Assembly: GCF_016405905.1 (NCBI RefSeq)
Contig: NZ_JAEFCB010000029.1
Coordinates: forward strand, 1-64,000
Reading direction: 5' to 3'
Origin: Variovorax sp. IB41
Lineage (GTDB): Bacteria > Pseudomonadota > Gammaproteobacteria > Burkholderiales > Burkholderiaceae_C
Length of the DNA stretch: 64,000 bases
Shown piece after piece: positions 20,640 through 32,297 of this stretch; position 1 is the first letter of the stretch; each line of letters opens with the position of its first letter. The position numbers were made by a program, and so were the translations under genes. A model generated the notes under the pieces. The model did not search any database. It was not told the origin of the DNA and saw nothing but the letters and a program-made list of their open reading frames with translations.

Positions 20640-21265
20640 GCGCGCTCCGCCGCGGGCAGGCGCTGGCGCCACGCCAGGTAGCCGGCCACGCTGAGCACCG
20701 CGAACACCGCGTACAGGCCGACCGTGAGCCACAGGCCCTTGTGGATGAACAGGCCCACGCTCACGACGTTCACGGCCAGCCAGACGAGCCAGTTCTCGAT
20801 GAACTTGCGCCCGAGCAGGAACTGGCCAACGAGGCTCAGCCCCGTGGAGAAACCGTCCCACCACGGCACGTCGGTGTCGGTGAAGCGGTGAAGGAAGAGG
20901 GCGATCGCGGGCCACGCAATGGCGCAAGCCGCAAAGGTGAGCATGATGCCGCGCTGCGACAGCCGGCTCACGTGCAGCGCGGTGCCATCGCTGCGATGGC
21001 CGCGCAGCCACTGGGACCAACCCCAGAGCGCCACGAAAGCGAAGAACACCTGCAGCGACGCATCGCCATAGATGCGCGCCTTGGCGAAGACCACCACGTA
21101 GAGCAGCGAACTGGCGATGGCCAGCGGCCAGCCCCAATGGATCTCTCGCATGTTGCAGCCGACCATGGCGAGCGCGAGGACGGCGGCCACGAGTTCGAGC
21201 CAGCTGACAGGAGAGCCCCAGAGCGCAAAAGCGGGGGCCGAGAGAAGCTGGGGAATAAGGCTCAC
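20636..21265 (-). CDS. pnuC: PnuC-type nicotinamide riboside transporter
   Basis: This is an inner-membrane facilitator of the PnuC family. The chosen GTG start at 21265 gives 209 residues with seven predicted membrane segments and the motifs WGWPLAIASSLLYVVVF and NWLVWLAVNVVSVGLFIHKGL, where PnuC proteins bind the vitamin. A longer open reading upstream runs into an intergenic repeat and has no family similarity. Coupling to a NadR-like kinase favours nicotinamide riboside over thiamine (PnuT) as substrate. Confidence 0.85.
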   Translation of the reverse strand: MSLIPQLLSAPAFALWGSPVSWLELVAAVLALAMVGCNMREIHWGWPLAIASSLLYVVVFAKARIYGDASLQVFFAFVALWGWSQWLRGHRSDGTALHVSRLSQRGIMLTFAACAIAWPAIALFLHRFTDTDVPWWDGFSTGLSLVGQFLLGRKFIENWLVWLAVNVVSVGLFIHKGLWLTVGLYAVFAVLSVAGYLAWRQRLPAAERA

Positions 21266-21280
21266 CCCCAGGCTACGCGC

Positions 21281-21350
21281 ACTTCGTGTCGCTTCGCCAA
21301 CCCCCTTCCGGGGGCAGTACTGGCGGCCCGGCAAAGCCGGTTCCGCGGTA
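21281..21350. repeat. intergenic double-hairpin repeat between pnuC and ftsB
   Basis: Two small dyads follow each other: CCCCC-ttcc-GGGGG (21301-21314) and CCGGC-aaa-GCCGG (21328-21340), then CCGCGG (21343-21348). The stretch has no coding character and resembles dispersed intergenic repeats I associate with Variovorax and Acidovorax genomes. It lies just upstream of pnuC and downstream of ftsB; it may act as a processing or termination structure. Only one copy is seen in the window. Confidence 0.5.
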
Positions 21351-21410
21351 CTTCTCGAATGAGCGGGGTTCGGTTGGCCGAGGCCTCGCGAAGGTGGGAG
21401 TTCATCCTGT

Positions 21411-21689
21411 TCAGTGCGCGATCTGCACGAACACTTCGTTCGGCTTGACCATGCCGAGTTCCGCGCGGGCGCGTTCTTCGACCATCTCGAGCCCGTCCTT
21501 GAGGTCGTTGACCTCGGAGGCCAGGCGCTCGTTGGTGATCGTGGCCTTGGCGTTCGCTTCCTTCTGGTCGGTCAGCTTGGTCTGCAGTTGCGTGACGTCG
21601 CGCACGCTGCCGCGCCCGTTCCACAGCTGCCACTGAAGAACGGCCAGCAGGAGCAGCAGGACGATGGGGGGAACGAAGCGCGCGCGCAT
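21411..21689 (-). CDS. ftsB: cell division protein FtsB
   Basis: This small bitopic membrane protein belongs to the FtsQLB divisome complex. The 92-residue product has a single N-terminal membrane helix (PPIVLLLLLAVLQWQLW) followed by a coiled coil (VTQLQTKLTDQKEANAK...NERLASEVNDLKDGLEMVEERARAELGMVK), the standard FtsB layout. The C-terminal EERARAELGMVKPNEVF motif is diagnostic. It follows eno on the minus strand after 98 bases, the usual order in proteobacteria. Confidence 0.92.
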   Translation of the reverse strand: MRARFVPPIVLLLLLAVLQWQLWNGRGSVRDVTQLQTKLTDQKEANAKATITNERLASEVNDLKDGLEMVEERARAELGMVKPNEVFVQIAH

Positions 21690-21787
21690 GGGCGTCTCTG
21701 TCTACGCCACCCGCACGCCGAGGCCGCCGCGCTGCCGTTCCGAAGGGAGCGGCGAAGTACGCGGCCTGGCGAGCCGGGTGGCTGGCA

Positions 21788-23083
<1,296 letters not shown>

Positions 23084-23097
23084 TCAAATAAAACGGA

Positions 23098-23384
23098 TCA
23101 CAGACCTTCGACAACGATCATGCGCATGATCGCGGCGCCCTGGCGCGAGGCGCGCGCCTTGCCGTATTCGGGCGATTCATTGAATTTTTTGGCGGCTTCC
23201 ACGCTCGGGAACTTGAGGACAACGATGCGCTGCGGGGCCCAGTCGCCTTCGAGCACTTCGATCTTGCCGCCGCGCACGCACACCTCGGCACCGTGCGCCT
23301 TCATGGCTTCGGTTGACCACTTCTTGTAGTCCTCGTACTGCGCGGGGTTGGTGACTTCGATGTTGGCGATGATGTAGGCGCTGC

Positions 23385-23388
<4 letters not shown>
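23098..23388 (-). CDS. DUF1330 family protein
   Basis: This is a 96-residue protein of the DUF1330 family, a ferredoxin-like alpha/beta barrel related to antibiotic-biosynthesis monooxygenases. Typical features are [17 protein letters not shown] at the N-terminus and [25 protein letters not shown]. Function is unknown. The start ATG overlaps the kdsA stop by 4 bases, so it is coupled to kdsA and precedes eno. Insertion of this gene between kdsA and eno is a lineage feature rather than the general order. Confidence 0.87.
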
Positions 23389-25960
<2,572 letters not shown>

Positions 25961-26041
25961 TTATAGGTGTGCCCTTTGCGACACCGGCCGCCATAGGCTT
26001 GTTCGCATTGGTTCGACGGCCCATGAGCAACAATACGGCCC

Positions 26042-27265
26042 ATGCAAGATCTCGCCGGAAAACACATCGTCCTGGGCCTCACGGGCGGCATCGCCTGCTA
26101 CAAGTCGGCCGAGCTGTGCCGGCTGTTCGTGAAGGCGGGCGCCACGGTCCAGGTCGTGATGACCGAGGCGGCCGAGCAGTTCATCACCCCGGTGACGATG
26201 CAGGCGCTGTCGGGCCGCACCGTCTACACCTCGCAGTGGGACACCCGCGAGCCCAACAACATGCCGCACATCAACCTGAGCCGCGAGGCCGATGCGATCG
26301 TGCTGGCGCCGTGCAGTGCCGACTTCATCGCGCGGCTGGTGCAGGGCCGCTCCGACGACCTGTTGAGCCTCATGTGCCTCGCGCGTCCCATGGACCGCAT
26401 TCCCCTCCTGATCGCCCCGGCCATGAACCGCGAGATGTGGGCCCACCCGGCCACCCAGCGCAACCTGATGCAGGTCTCGGCCGATGGCGCGACCGTGCTG
26501 GGCGTGGGCAGCGGCTGGCAGGCCTGCGGGGAAACCGGCGACGGGCGCATGCTCGAGCCGGCGCAACTGCTCGAGGACATCACCGCGTTTTTCCAGCCCA
26601 AGCTGCTGGCAGGGCAGAAGGTGCTGGTCACCGCGGGGCCGACCTTCGAGGCGCTCGATCCGATTCGCGGCATCACCAACCACTCGTCCGGGAAAATGGG
26701 CTTTGCCATCGCGCGGGCGGCGCGCGAAGCGGGCGCCGAGGTCACGCTGGTGGCCGGCCCGGTGCACCTGGCCACCCCGCGCGGCGTGACCCGCGTCGAT
26801 GTGCTGTCCGCGCAGGACATGCTCGAAGCGACCGTCCGAGCGGCGCAGAGCGCTAGCATTTTTGTAGCGACGGCCGCCGTCGCCGACTGGCGCCCGGCGA
26901 CGCACAGCGACCAGAAGATCAAGAAGGACGGCAGCGGCAAGACGCCGGTGCTCGATTTCGTCGAGAACGCCGACATCCTGCTCACCGTTGCCAAGAGCGA
27001 GCGGGCGCAGGCGAAGAAGCTGTTCTGCGTCGGCTTCGCGGCCGAGAGCGAGAACCTCGTCGAGCACGCCAAGGCCAAGCGCGAGCGCAAGGGCATTCCG
27101 CTCCTGGTCGGCAACATCGGACCGCTGACCTTCGGTCAGGACGACAACGCACTGCTGCTCGTGGACGCCCAGGGCGTGCGCGAGCTTCCCCGCGCATCCA
27201 AGCTCACGCTGGCGCGTGAACTGATGACCGAGATCGCCGCGCGACTTCCCGACTGGAGGGTCTGA
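26042..27265 (+). CDS. coaBC: bifunctional phosphopantothenoylcysteine decarboxylase/synthetase
   Basis: CoaBC performs two steps of coenzyme A synthesis: ligation of cysteine to 4-phosphopantothenate (CoaB, C-terminal) and decarboxylation with FMN (CoaC, N-terminal). In the 407-residue product the flavodoxin-like CoaC domain (1-185) shows GLTGGIACYKSAEL, the catalytic-His region NMPHINLS, APAMNREMW and ACGETGDGRM. The CoaB domain (about 190-405) shows VTAGPTFEALDPIRGITNHSSGKMG and ATAAVADWRP. It shares one base with the next gene. A 17-bp GCTA-N9-TAGC element lies within the CoaB half. Confidence 0.96.
   Translation: MQDLAGKHIVLGLTGGIACYKSAELCRLFVKAGATVQVVMTEAAEQFITPVTMQALSGRTVYTSQWDTREPNNMPHINLSREADAIVLAPCSADFIARLVQGRSDDLLSLMCLARPMDRIPLLIAPAMNREMWAHPATQRNLMQVSADGATVLGVGSGWQACGETGDGRMLEPAQLLEDITAFFQPKLLAGQKVLVTAGPTFEALDPIRGITNHSSGKMGFAIARAAREAGAEVTLVAGPVHLATPRGVTRVDVLSAQDMLEATVRAAQSASIFVATAAVADWRPATHSDQKIKKDGSGKTPVLDFVENADILLTVAKSERAQAKKLFCVGFAAESENLVEHAKAKRERKGIPLLVGNIGPLTFGQDDNALLLVDAQGVRELPRASKLTLARELMTEIAARLPDWRV
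26852..26868. repeat. 17-bp GCTA-N9-TAGC element inside coaBC
   Basis: GCTAGCATTTTTGTAGC is conspicuously AT-rich for this region and has the same ends and total length as the element in the DUF455 gene. It encodes part of SASIFVATA in CoaB, keeping the frame open and contributing to the hydrophobic strand just before the conserved AVADWRP motif. Confidence 0.45.
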
Positions 27266-27708
27266 TGAACACCGAATCGAACACACCGCCCAATGGCGAC
27301 TTTGCCCGTTACGTGGAGCAGCTCTCGGCACGGGCCGCGCAGCCGGGGCGCGTGGCGCAATCGGGCGAGCACGGACTGGACGTCGGCATGACGCCAGGCC
27401 CCGGCGCCCAAGGCACCGCGGCCACGGCCGCCCAGCGGCGCGAGTCGTCGAACGGCGAAGGGGCCAAGCCCCTGATCGGGCCCACCATGCTCAAGGTGTT
27501 CGGCGGCGTGGGTGCGCTGCTGTTCCTGGTGCTCTGGGCGGCCGGCGTGCCGTTCTTCGTGCTGGTCCTGGCGGTCGGCGCAGCGCTCTGGCTCGGCAAG
27601 AGTTTCTTCAAGGGGCTGAAGCTGACGCCGGGCGTGGCCAAGTGGCAGCAGGTGCTCGAAGAGGCGGCCCGCAGGCAAAGAGAACAGCAACAAAAGCAAG
27701 GCAAGTAA
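27265..27708 (+). CDS. small membrane protein of unknown function
   Basis: I do not recognise a named family. The 147-residue product has a soluble Gly/Ala-rich N-terminal half (1-70), one or two membrane helices at about 75-110 ([35 protein letters not shown]), and a basic, glutamine-rich C-terminus. Its ATG shares the A of the coaBC stop (TGATG), and dut begins 4 bases after it, so the three are very probably one transcript. Confidence 0.75.
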   Translation: MNTESNTPPNGDFARYVEQLSARAAQPGRVAQSGEHGLDVGMTPGPGAQGTAATAAQRRESSNGEGAKPLIGPTMLKVFGGVGALLFLVLWAAGVPFFVLVLAVGAALWLGKSFFKGLKLTPGVAKWQQVLEEAARRQREQQQKQGK

Positions 27709-27712
27709 ACAA

Positions 27713-28159
27713 GTGAAAGTCGACGTTCGTATCCTCGATCCGCGCATGGTGGATCAATTGCCCGCGTATGCCACCCCCGGAAGCGCCGGCCTCGACCTGC
27801 GGGCCTGCCTCGACGCCCCGATCACGCTGGAGCCCAACGGATGGCAGCTGGTGGGCACCGGCATCGCGATCCACCTGGCGGACCCGGCGTTCGCGGCGTT
27901 GATCCTGCCGCGCTCGGGCCTGGGCCACAAGCATGGCATCGTGCTGGGCAACCTGGTCGGCCTGATCGACAGCGATTACCAGGGCGAGCTCAAGATCAGC
28001 GCCTGGAACCGCAGCGACACGCCCTTCGTGCTGGAGCCGATGGAGCGGCTCGCACAGCTGGTGATCGTGCCGGTGGTGCAGGCCCAGTTCCGGGTGGTCA
28101 CGGAATTCGAGGCGTCGCAGCGCGGCGAGGGCGGCTACGGCTCCACGGGCAAGCACTGA
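27713..28159 (+). CDS. dut: dUTP diphosphatase
   Basis: dUTPase hydrolyses dUTP to dUMP, keeping uracil out of DNA and feeding dTMP synthesis. The 148-residue product starts with GTG at 27713 and contains the five trimeric-dUTPase motifs: [45 protein letters not shown] and the C-terminal [11 protein letters not shown] that closes on the substrate. The dfp/coaBC-dut neighbourhood is conserved widely in proteobacteria. Confidence 0.96.
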   Translation: MKVDVRILDPRMVDQLPAYATPGSAGLDLRACLDAPITLEPNGWQLVGTGIAIHLADPAFAALILPRSGLGHKHGIVLGNLVGLIDSDYQGELKISAWNRSDTPFVLEPMERLAQLVIVPVVQAQFRVVTEFEASQRGEGGYGSTGKH

Positions 28160-28341
28160 GCGCCCAAGCTGAAGCGAACCTGAGTAACCGCGAGGTAAGC
28201 GAGGGGTAAAGAGCGGAACCCGGCTGGCATGGCGTTCTCGAAAGTTTCAGCATGTGTCTTGCGTCATCGCGGCGAAAGCTGTGGCGTTATTCACAGGCAG
28301 CGCACTTTTCTCGCGCAGTTTTATTCGAAGAGCCTCTCAAC

Positions 28342-28842
28342 ATGAAGATCTCAATGCGCTTCGTATCCGTCACCGCCTCCGTGCTGGCCCTGGCCACGCT
28401 CACCGCTTGCGTTGCACCGGCGCCGATCTACCAGACCTCGCGCTACCCGTACCAGGCACCGCCGCAGGCCATCCAGTACCGCGAGGCCGCCTACGTCGAA
28501 TATGGCCACGTGGCCAACATCGAGGTGCTGCGCAGCGAAACGGCCGGCACCGGCACCTCCGGCGGCGGTGCTGTCGCCGGTGGCGTCATCGGCGGCGTGG
28601 TCGGCAACCAGTTCGGACGCGGCAACGGCCGCGCGGCGGCCACCGCGCTGGGCATCGTGGGCGGTGCCCTGCTGGGCAACACCATCGAGGCCCAGCAGAA
28701 CGGGCCGCGTGCCTATGAAAGCTATCGCGTGTCGGTGCAGACCGACCGTGGCGGTTTCCGGGCCTTCGACGTGCAAAGCCCGGGCGACCTGCGCATCGGC
28801 GACCGCGTGCGCATCGACAACGGCCAGATTTCGCGCATGTAG
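28342..28842 (+). CDS. glycine-zipper outer-membrane lipoprotein (SlyB/Rickettsia 17 kDa antigen type)
   Basis: This is a 166-residue lipoprotein. The signal peptide ends in a lipobox LTAC with the lipidated Cys at about residue 23. A glycine zipper follows at about 75-115 (GGGAVAGGVIGGVVGNQFG...ALGIVGGALLGNTIE), a membrane-interacting pattern shared with SlyB and Rickettsia 17 kDa antigen. The C-terminal 45 residues form a small beta domain (YRVSVQTDRGG...GDRVRIDNGQI). It is monocistronic, with 182 bases upstream and a terminator downstream. Its role is probably in envelope integrity. Confidence 0.85.
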   Translation: MKISMRFVSVTASVLALATLTACVAPAPIYQTSRYPYQAPPQAIQYREAAYVEYGHVANIEVLRSETAGTGTSGGGAVAGGVIGGVVGNQFGRGNGRAAATALGIVGGALLGNTIEAQQNGPRAYESYRVSVQTDRGGFRAFDVQSPGDLRIGDRVRIDNGQISRM

Positions 28843-28865
28843 GCTGCCCCTGCGGGCACAAACAA

Positions 28866-28891
28866 AAAAGCCGGGCACTGCCCGGCTTTTT
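28866..28891. terminator. bidirectional terminator between the glycine-zipper lipoprotein and FKBP genes
   Basis: GCCGGGC (28870-28876) and GCCCGGC (28880-28886) form a perfect 7-bp stem with a 3-base loop, flanked by an A-run on the left and a T-run on the right. The two flanking genes converge here, so it can terminate both. Confidence 0.92.
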
Positions 28892-28905
28892 GACGTCGGC
28901 AGTCC

Positions 28906-29430
28906 TCAGTGCAGCATCTGGTTGCCCGGGGCCATCGGCGGCACCTTGAAGAAGGCCGTACCGGCCGTGCCGCGGCCGACTTCTTCTTCCGTCGCCTCGC
29001 GCACCGAGCGCACGGTGATGTCCAGGCGGATCGCGATGCCGGCCAGCGGATGGTTGCCGTCGAGCACCAGGTGGTCGGGATAGACCTCGGCCACGGTGTA
29101 GATCGCATCCTTGGGGATGGCGTCGCTCACACCCTTGGGCAGCGCCGAGCCGTCGAAGGTCATGCCTTCTTCCGTGCCCTCGGGAAACAGCGAGCGCGGC
29201 TCCAGGAAGAGCAGCTGGTCGTTGAAGTCGCCGAAGCCCTGTTCGGGCTCGACCTGCAGTTGCACACGGGCGCCGGGCTCATGGCCCTGCAAGGCCGCCT
29301 CGATGACGTCGAAGAGATCGTCGCCGCCCACCATGAATTCGACCGGCTCGTCGAGCACGTCCAGCACGTCGCCGAGCGTGTCTTTCATCGTCCAGGTCAA
29401 ACCGACCACGCATTGTTCAGAGATTTCCAT
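28906..29430 (-). CDS. FKBP-type peptidyl-prolyl isomerase (SlyD-like)
   Basis: This prolyl isomerase/chaperone has 174 residues. The FKBP core is interrupted by an insert-in-flap region as in SlyD: PVEFMVGGDDLFDVIEAALQGHEPGARVQLQVEPEQGFGDFND. It lacks the histidine-rich metal-binding tail of E. coli SlyD, so metal handling is unlikely. No signal peptide is present, so it acts in the cytoplasm. The gene is divergent from the cupin gene, with only 14 bases between the two start codons. Confidence 0.87.
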   Translation of the reverse strand: MEISEQCVVGLTWTMKDTLGDVLDVLDEPVEFMVGGDDLFDVIEAALQGHEPGARVQLQVEPEQGFGDFNDQLLFLEPRSLFPEGTEEGMTFDGSALPKGVSDAIPKDAIYTVAEVYPDHLVLDGNHPLAGIAIRLDITVRSVREATEEEVGRGTAGTAFFKVPPMAPGNQMLH

Positions 29431-29444
29431 TGCAGAATTCTCCC

Positions 29445-30587
29445 ATGGAGATTACACAACCGCTGCCGTTGCTCGGCGGCCTGAGCGCCGCGCAGTTCAT
29501 GCGGCGGTACTGGCAGAAAAAGCCGCTCTTGGTCCGCCAGGCCATTCCCGCCATGGTGCCACCGATCGACCGCAGCGCCCTGTTTGCGCTGGCCGAGCGA
29601 GAAGAGGTGGAATCGCGCCTCATCCGCCACGGCAAGGCCGGCTGGTCGCTCAAGCACGGCCCGCTGCCAAGGCGTGCCCTGCCGCCCCTGAAGCAACCCG
29701 CCTGGACGCTGCTGGTGCAGGGCGTCGACCTGCACCACGGGGGCGTGCACGACCTGCTGCGGCAGTTCCGCTTCCTGCCCGACGCGCGCCTGGACGACCT
29801 GATGATCAGCTATGCGAGCGACACCGGCGGCGTCGGCGCGCATTTCGACAGCTACGACGTGTTCCTGCTGCAGGCGCAGGGCCGGCGCCGCTGGTCGATC
29901 GGCAAGCAGGGCGACCTCAGCCTGCAGCCGGATGTGCCGCTCAAGATCCTCGAGAACTTCGAGCCCGAGGAAACCTTCGTGCTCGAGCCCGGCGACATGC
30001 TCTACCTGCCGCCGAAGTACGCGCATGAAGGCGTCGCGGTGGGCGACGACTGCATGACCTTTTCCATCGGCCTGCGTTCGTCCGCCATGGGCGAGCTCGG
30101 CGCCGACCTGCTCGCGCGCATGGCGCAGGCCTATTCGGAAGACCTCGAGGACGCCGGCCCCGCGGAACTGGCCCGCTACCGCGACCCGGCGCAGCCCGCG
30201 GTCGACGCCCCGGCCGCGATGCCCGCCGCACTGCGGGATTTCGCGCGCAAGGCCGTCGAGGCCGCGCTGCGCGACCCGGACGCCATCGACCGCGCCCTCG
30301 GTGAATCGCTGACCGAGCCCAAGGCGAACATCTGGTTCGACGAAGGCGGCAACATGCCCGGCGCGATGCAGCACGTGGCGCTCGACCGCCGCACGCGCAT
30401 GCTCTACGACACGCGCCACATCTACATCAACGGCGAGAGCTTCCGCGCAGGCGGTGCCGATGCGACGCTGATGCGAAAGCTGGCCGACCAGCGCGCGCTC
30501 GGCGCGCGCGAACTGGCGCGGGCCAGCGAAGGCGCACTGGCGCTGCTGGGCGAGTGGTGCGAGGCGGGCTGGGTCCATGCCGGCTGA
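29445..30587 (+). CDS. ROXA-type JmjC/cupin ribosomal protein hydroxylase
   Basis: This is a 2-oxoglutarate and Fe(II)-dependent oxygenase of the RoxA/YcfD type, whose E. coli member hydroxylates an arginine of ribosomal protein L16. In the 380-residue product the iron-binding facial triad is H133 and D135 (VGAHFDSYDVF) and H194 (YLPPKYAHEGVA). A C-terminal winged-helix-like region follows, as in YcfD. ATG at 29445 (MEITQPLPLLGG) is chosen; an upstream TTG would overlap the divergent FKBP start. The next gene overlaps its end by 11 bases. Confidence 0.86.
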   Translation: MEITQPLPLLGGLSAAQFMRRYWQKKPLLVRQAIPAMVPPIDRSALFALAEREEVESRLIRHGKAGWSLKHGPLPRRALPPLKQPAWTLLVQGVDLHHGGVHDLLRQFRFLPDARLDDLMISYASDTGGVGAHFDSYDVFLLQAQGRRRWSIGKQGDLSLQPDVPLKILENFEPEETFVLEPGDMLYLPPKYAHEGVAVGDDCMTFSIGLRSSAMGELGADLLARMAQAYSEDLEDAGPAELARYRDPAQPAVDAPAAMPAALRDFARKAVEAALRDPDAIDRALGESLTEPKANIWFDEGGNMPGAMQHVALDRRTRMLYDTRHIYINGESFRAGGADATLMRKLADQRALGARELARASEGALALLGEWCEAGWVHAG

Positions 30588-31080
30588 TGACACTTCGCCA
30601 CTGCTGCTGGAAGGCCGCTTCGACGGCCGCGAGGCGTTCGGCGAGATCGTGCGCAATGCACTGTCGGCCGCGGCGCGCGAAGGTTGGAAGGAGATCGTCT
30701 TCAGCGACACCGATTTCGCCGACTGGCCCCTGGGCGAGCGCGCCAGCATCGAGGCGCTGCAGGCCTGGTCGGCCAGCGGCCGGCGCTTCGTGCTGCTGGC
30801 GCAGCGCTTCGACGTGATCGAGCGCGGCCACGCGCGCTTCGTGCCGTGGCGCCGCATGTGGGACCACATCATCGAATGCCGTGCCACCGGCAAGGCGCCA
30901 GGCGCCCAGGTGCCCAGCGCGATCTGGACGCCCACGTGGTTCGCGCACCGCATCGACCCCGAGCGCAGCCGCGGCGTCTGCGGCGCAGATCCGCGCGCGC
31001 GCCGCGAATTGCGCGAAGCCATCGACGAGAGCTGGCGCCTCGCGCGGCCGGCATTTCCGGCATCGACACTCGGCTTGTAA
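30577..31080 (+). CDS. conserved protein of unknown function downstream of the ROXA-type cupin
   Basis: I do not recognise a named family. The 167-residue product has no signal or membrane segment. It contains IVFSDTDFADWPLGERASIEALQAWSASGRRFVLLAQRFDVIERGHARFVPWRRMWDHIIECR, whose alternating strands and helices suggest an alpha/beta fold; a phosphohydrolase- or phospholipase-D-like Asp motif is possible but not clear. Overlap of 11 bases with the hydroxylase gene implies coupled translation, so it may assist or share a substrate with it. Confidence 0.7.
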   Translation: MPADDTSPLLLEGRFDGREAFGEIVRNALSAAAREGWKEIVFSDTDFADWPLGERASIEALQAWSASGRRFVLLAQRFDVIERGHARFVPWRRMWDHIIECRATGKAPGAQVPSAIWTPTWFAHRIDPERSRGVCGADPRARRELREAIDESWRLARPAFPASTLGL

Positions 31081-31174
31081 GCCAATGCCGCGAATGCGGC
31101 CGCGAGACACATTCAGGCGGAGATGCGGGTCTAGAATTTTTTCGTTCCAGACATTCTTTGCCAAAGGAGTTCTC

Positions 31175-31441
31175 ATGAAGAAGTCGTCGTCCGTCCTGAT
31201 TGCCTCGTTGATCGCCGCTGCCGCACTCGTTGCCTGCGGCAAGAAAGAAGACGCCGCACCGGCAGTCGTGACCCCGCCGCCCGCGCCCGTGACCGAGCCC
31301 GCGGCACCGCCCCCCGCCGCCGCACCGGCACCTTCCGCAGATCCGGCCGCAAGCGCGCCGTCGCCTGGCGCTTCGTCGGCCCTGGACAACGCGAACGCAG
31401 CGACGGAAGCCGCGAAGAAGAACGAAGCACCCAAGCAATAA
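31175..31441 (+). CDS. small Pro/Ala-rich lipoprotein
   Basis: This is an 88-residue lipoprotein. The signal peptide ends with a lipobox LVAC (Cys at about residue 21), then a short charged GKKED and a long low-complexity Pro/Ala stretch (about 27-65). The length and composition suggest a spacer-like, unstructured envelope protein with no catalytic role. The ATG is preceded by AAAGGAG, and a strong terminator follows directly, so the gene is monocistronic. Confidence 0.75.
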   Translation: MKKSSSVLIASLIAAAALVACGKKEDAAPAVVTPPPAPVTEPAAPPPAAAPAPSADPAASAPSPGASSALDNANAATEAAKKNEAPKQ

Positions 31442-31461
31442 GCCGGGTCTTCACACAGCAG

Positions 31462-31487
31462 AAAGCCGCCCCAGGGCGGCTTTTCTA
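31462..31487 (+). terminator. rho-independent terminator after the small lipoprotein gene
   Basis: GCCGCC (31465-31470) and GGCGGC (31475-31480) form a GC-rich stem around CCAG, followed by TTTTCTATTT. The preceding A-run means it may also serve the leftward MBL-fold gene. Confidence 0.9.
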
Positions 31488-31515
31488 TTTGGATCTTTGA
31501 CCGGTCAGCTGGCGG

Positions 31516-32292
31516 TCAGACATCCAGCCAGGGCGAGCCCTCGGCGGCGGTGGCGGTAAGCATTTCCGCCTCATGTCCGCCGAGCGCCTCGGCCATCAGG
31601 CGCCGCACGATGTCGGGCCGGTTGTTCTGCTCGCTCAGATGCGCCGCGACCACGTGGCGCAGGCCCTCATGACGAATCGCGCGCGCGATGTCGGCTGCCG
31701 CTGAGTTCGACAGATGACCATAGTTGCCCCCCACGCGCAGCTTGAGGAAGGGCGGATAGGCCGAGCCGGCCAGGAGGTCGCTGTCGTGATTGAACTCGAG
31801 CAGCAGCGCATGCACGCCGGCCAGGCGGTTCAGGACGTGCGCGGTGGCATGACCGAGATCGGTCAGCACCCCGAGCGTGCGTGCGCCATCGGTGCAGCGC
31901 AGTTGCAGCGGCTCGCGTGCATCGTGCGGCACGGTGAAGGGCTGCACGCCGATGTCGCCGACCGCGAATTCCGCATCATCGCGCGCCAGGTTCAGCCGGC
32001 CTTCGAAATCACGTCCGCCCGTGGCGAGCCAGGTGCCTTCGCTCATCCAGACGGGAATGCGGTTGCGCCGCGAGAGCGTGTGGGCGCAGCCGATGTGGTC
32101 GCCGTGCTCGTGGGTGATGAAGATCGCGTCGATGTCGGCGGCGGCGAGGCCCGCCAGGGCCAGCCGCTGGTCGAGCTGCCGGATGCCGAAGCCGCAGTCC
32201 ACCAGGAGCCTGGAGGTGCGGCCGCCGCTGGTCGCTTCGACCAGCGCGGCATTGCCCGTGCTGCCGCTGCCGAGGCTTCGGAAGCGGAGCAT
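31516..32292 (-). CDS. metallo-beta-lactamase-fold hydrolase (YycJ-like)
   Basis: This 258-residue MBL-fold protein starts LRFRSLGSGSTGNAALVEA, typical of the YycJ/WalJ group, some of which act as nucleases. Metal ligands are in THEHGDHIG (61-66), then the later histidine and aspartate in TDLGHATAH and FNHDSD, and the C-terminal AAHLSEQNN. It follows bamC by 5 bases on the minus strand, so it is probably transcribed with dapA and bamC. The substrate is not evident. Confidence 0.85.
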   Translation of the reverse strand: MLRFRSLGSGSTGNAALVEATSGGRTSRLLVDCGFGIRQLDQRLALAGLAAADIDAIFITHEHGDHIGCAHTLSRRNRIPVWMSEGTWLATGGRDFEGRLNLARDDAEFAVGDIGVQPFTVPHDAREPLQLRCTDGARTLGVLTDLGHATAHVLNRLAGVHALLLEFNHDSDLLAGSAYPPFLKLRVGGNYGHLSNSAAADIARAIRHEGLRHVVAAHLSEQNNRPDIVRRLMAEALGGHEAEMLTATAAEGSPWLDV

Positions 32293-32297
32293 GCGGG

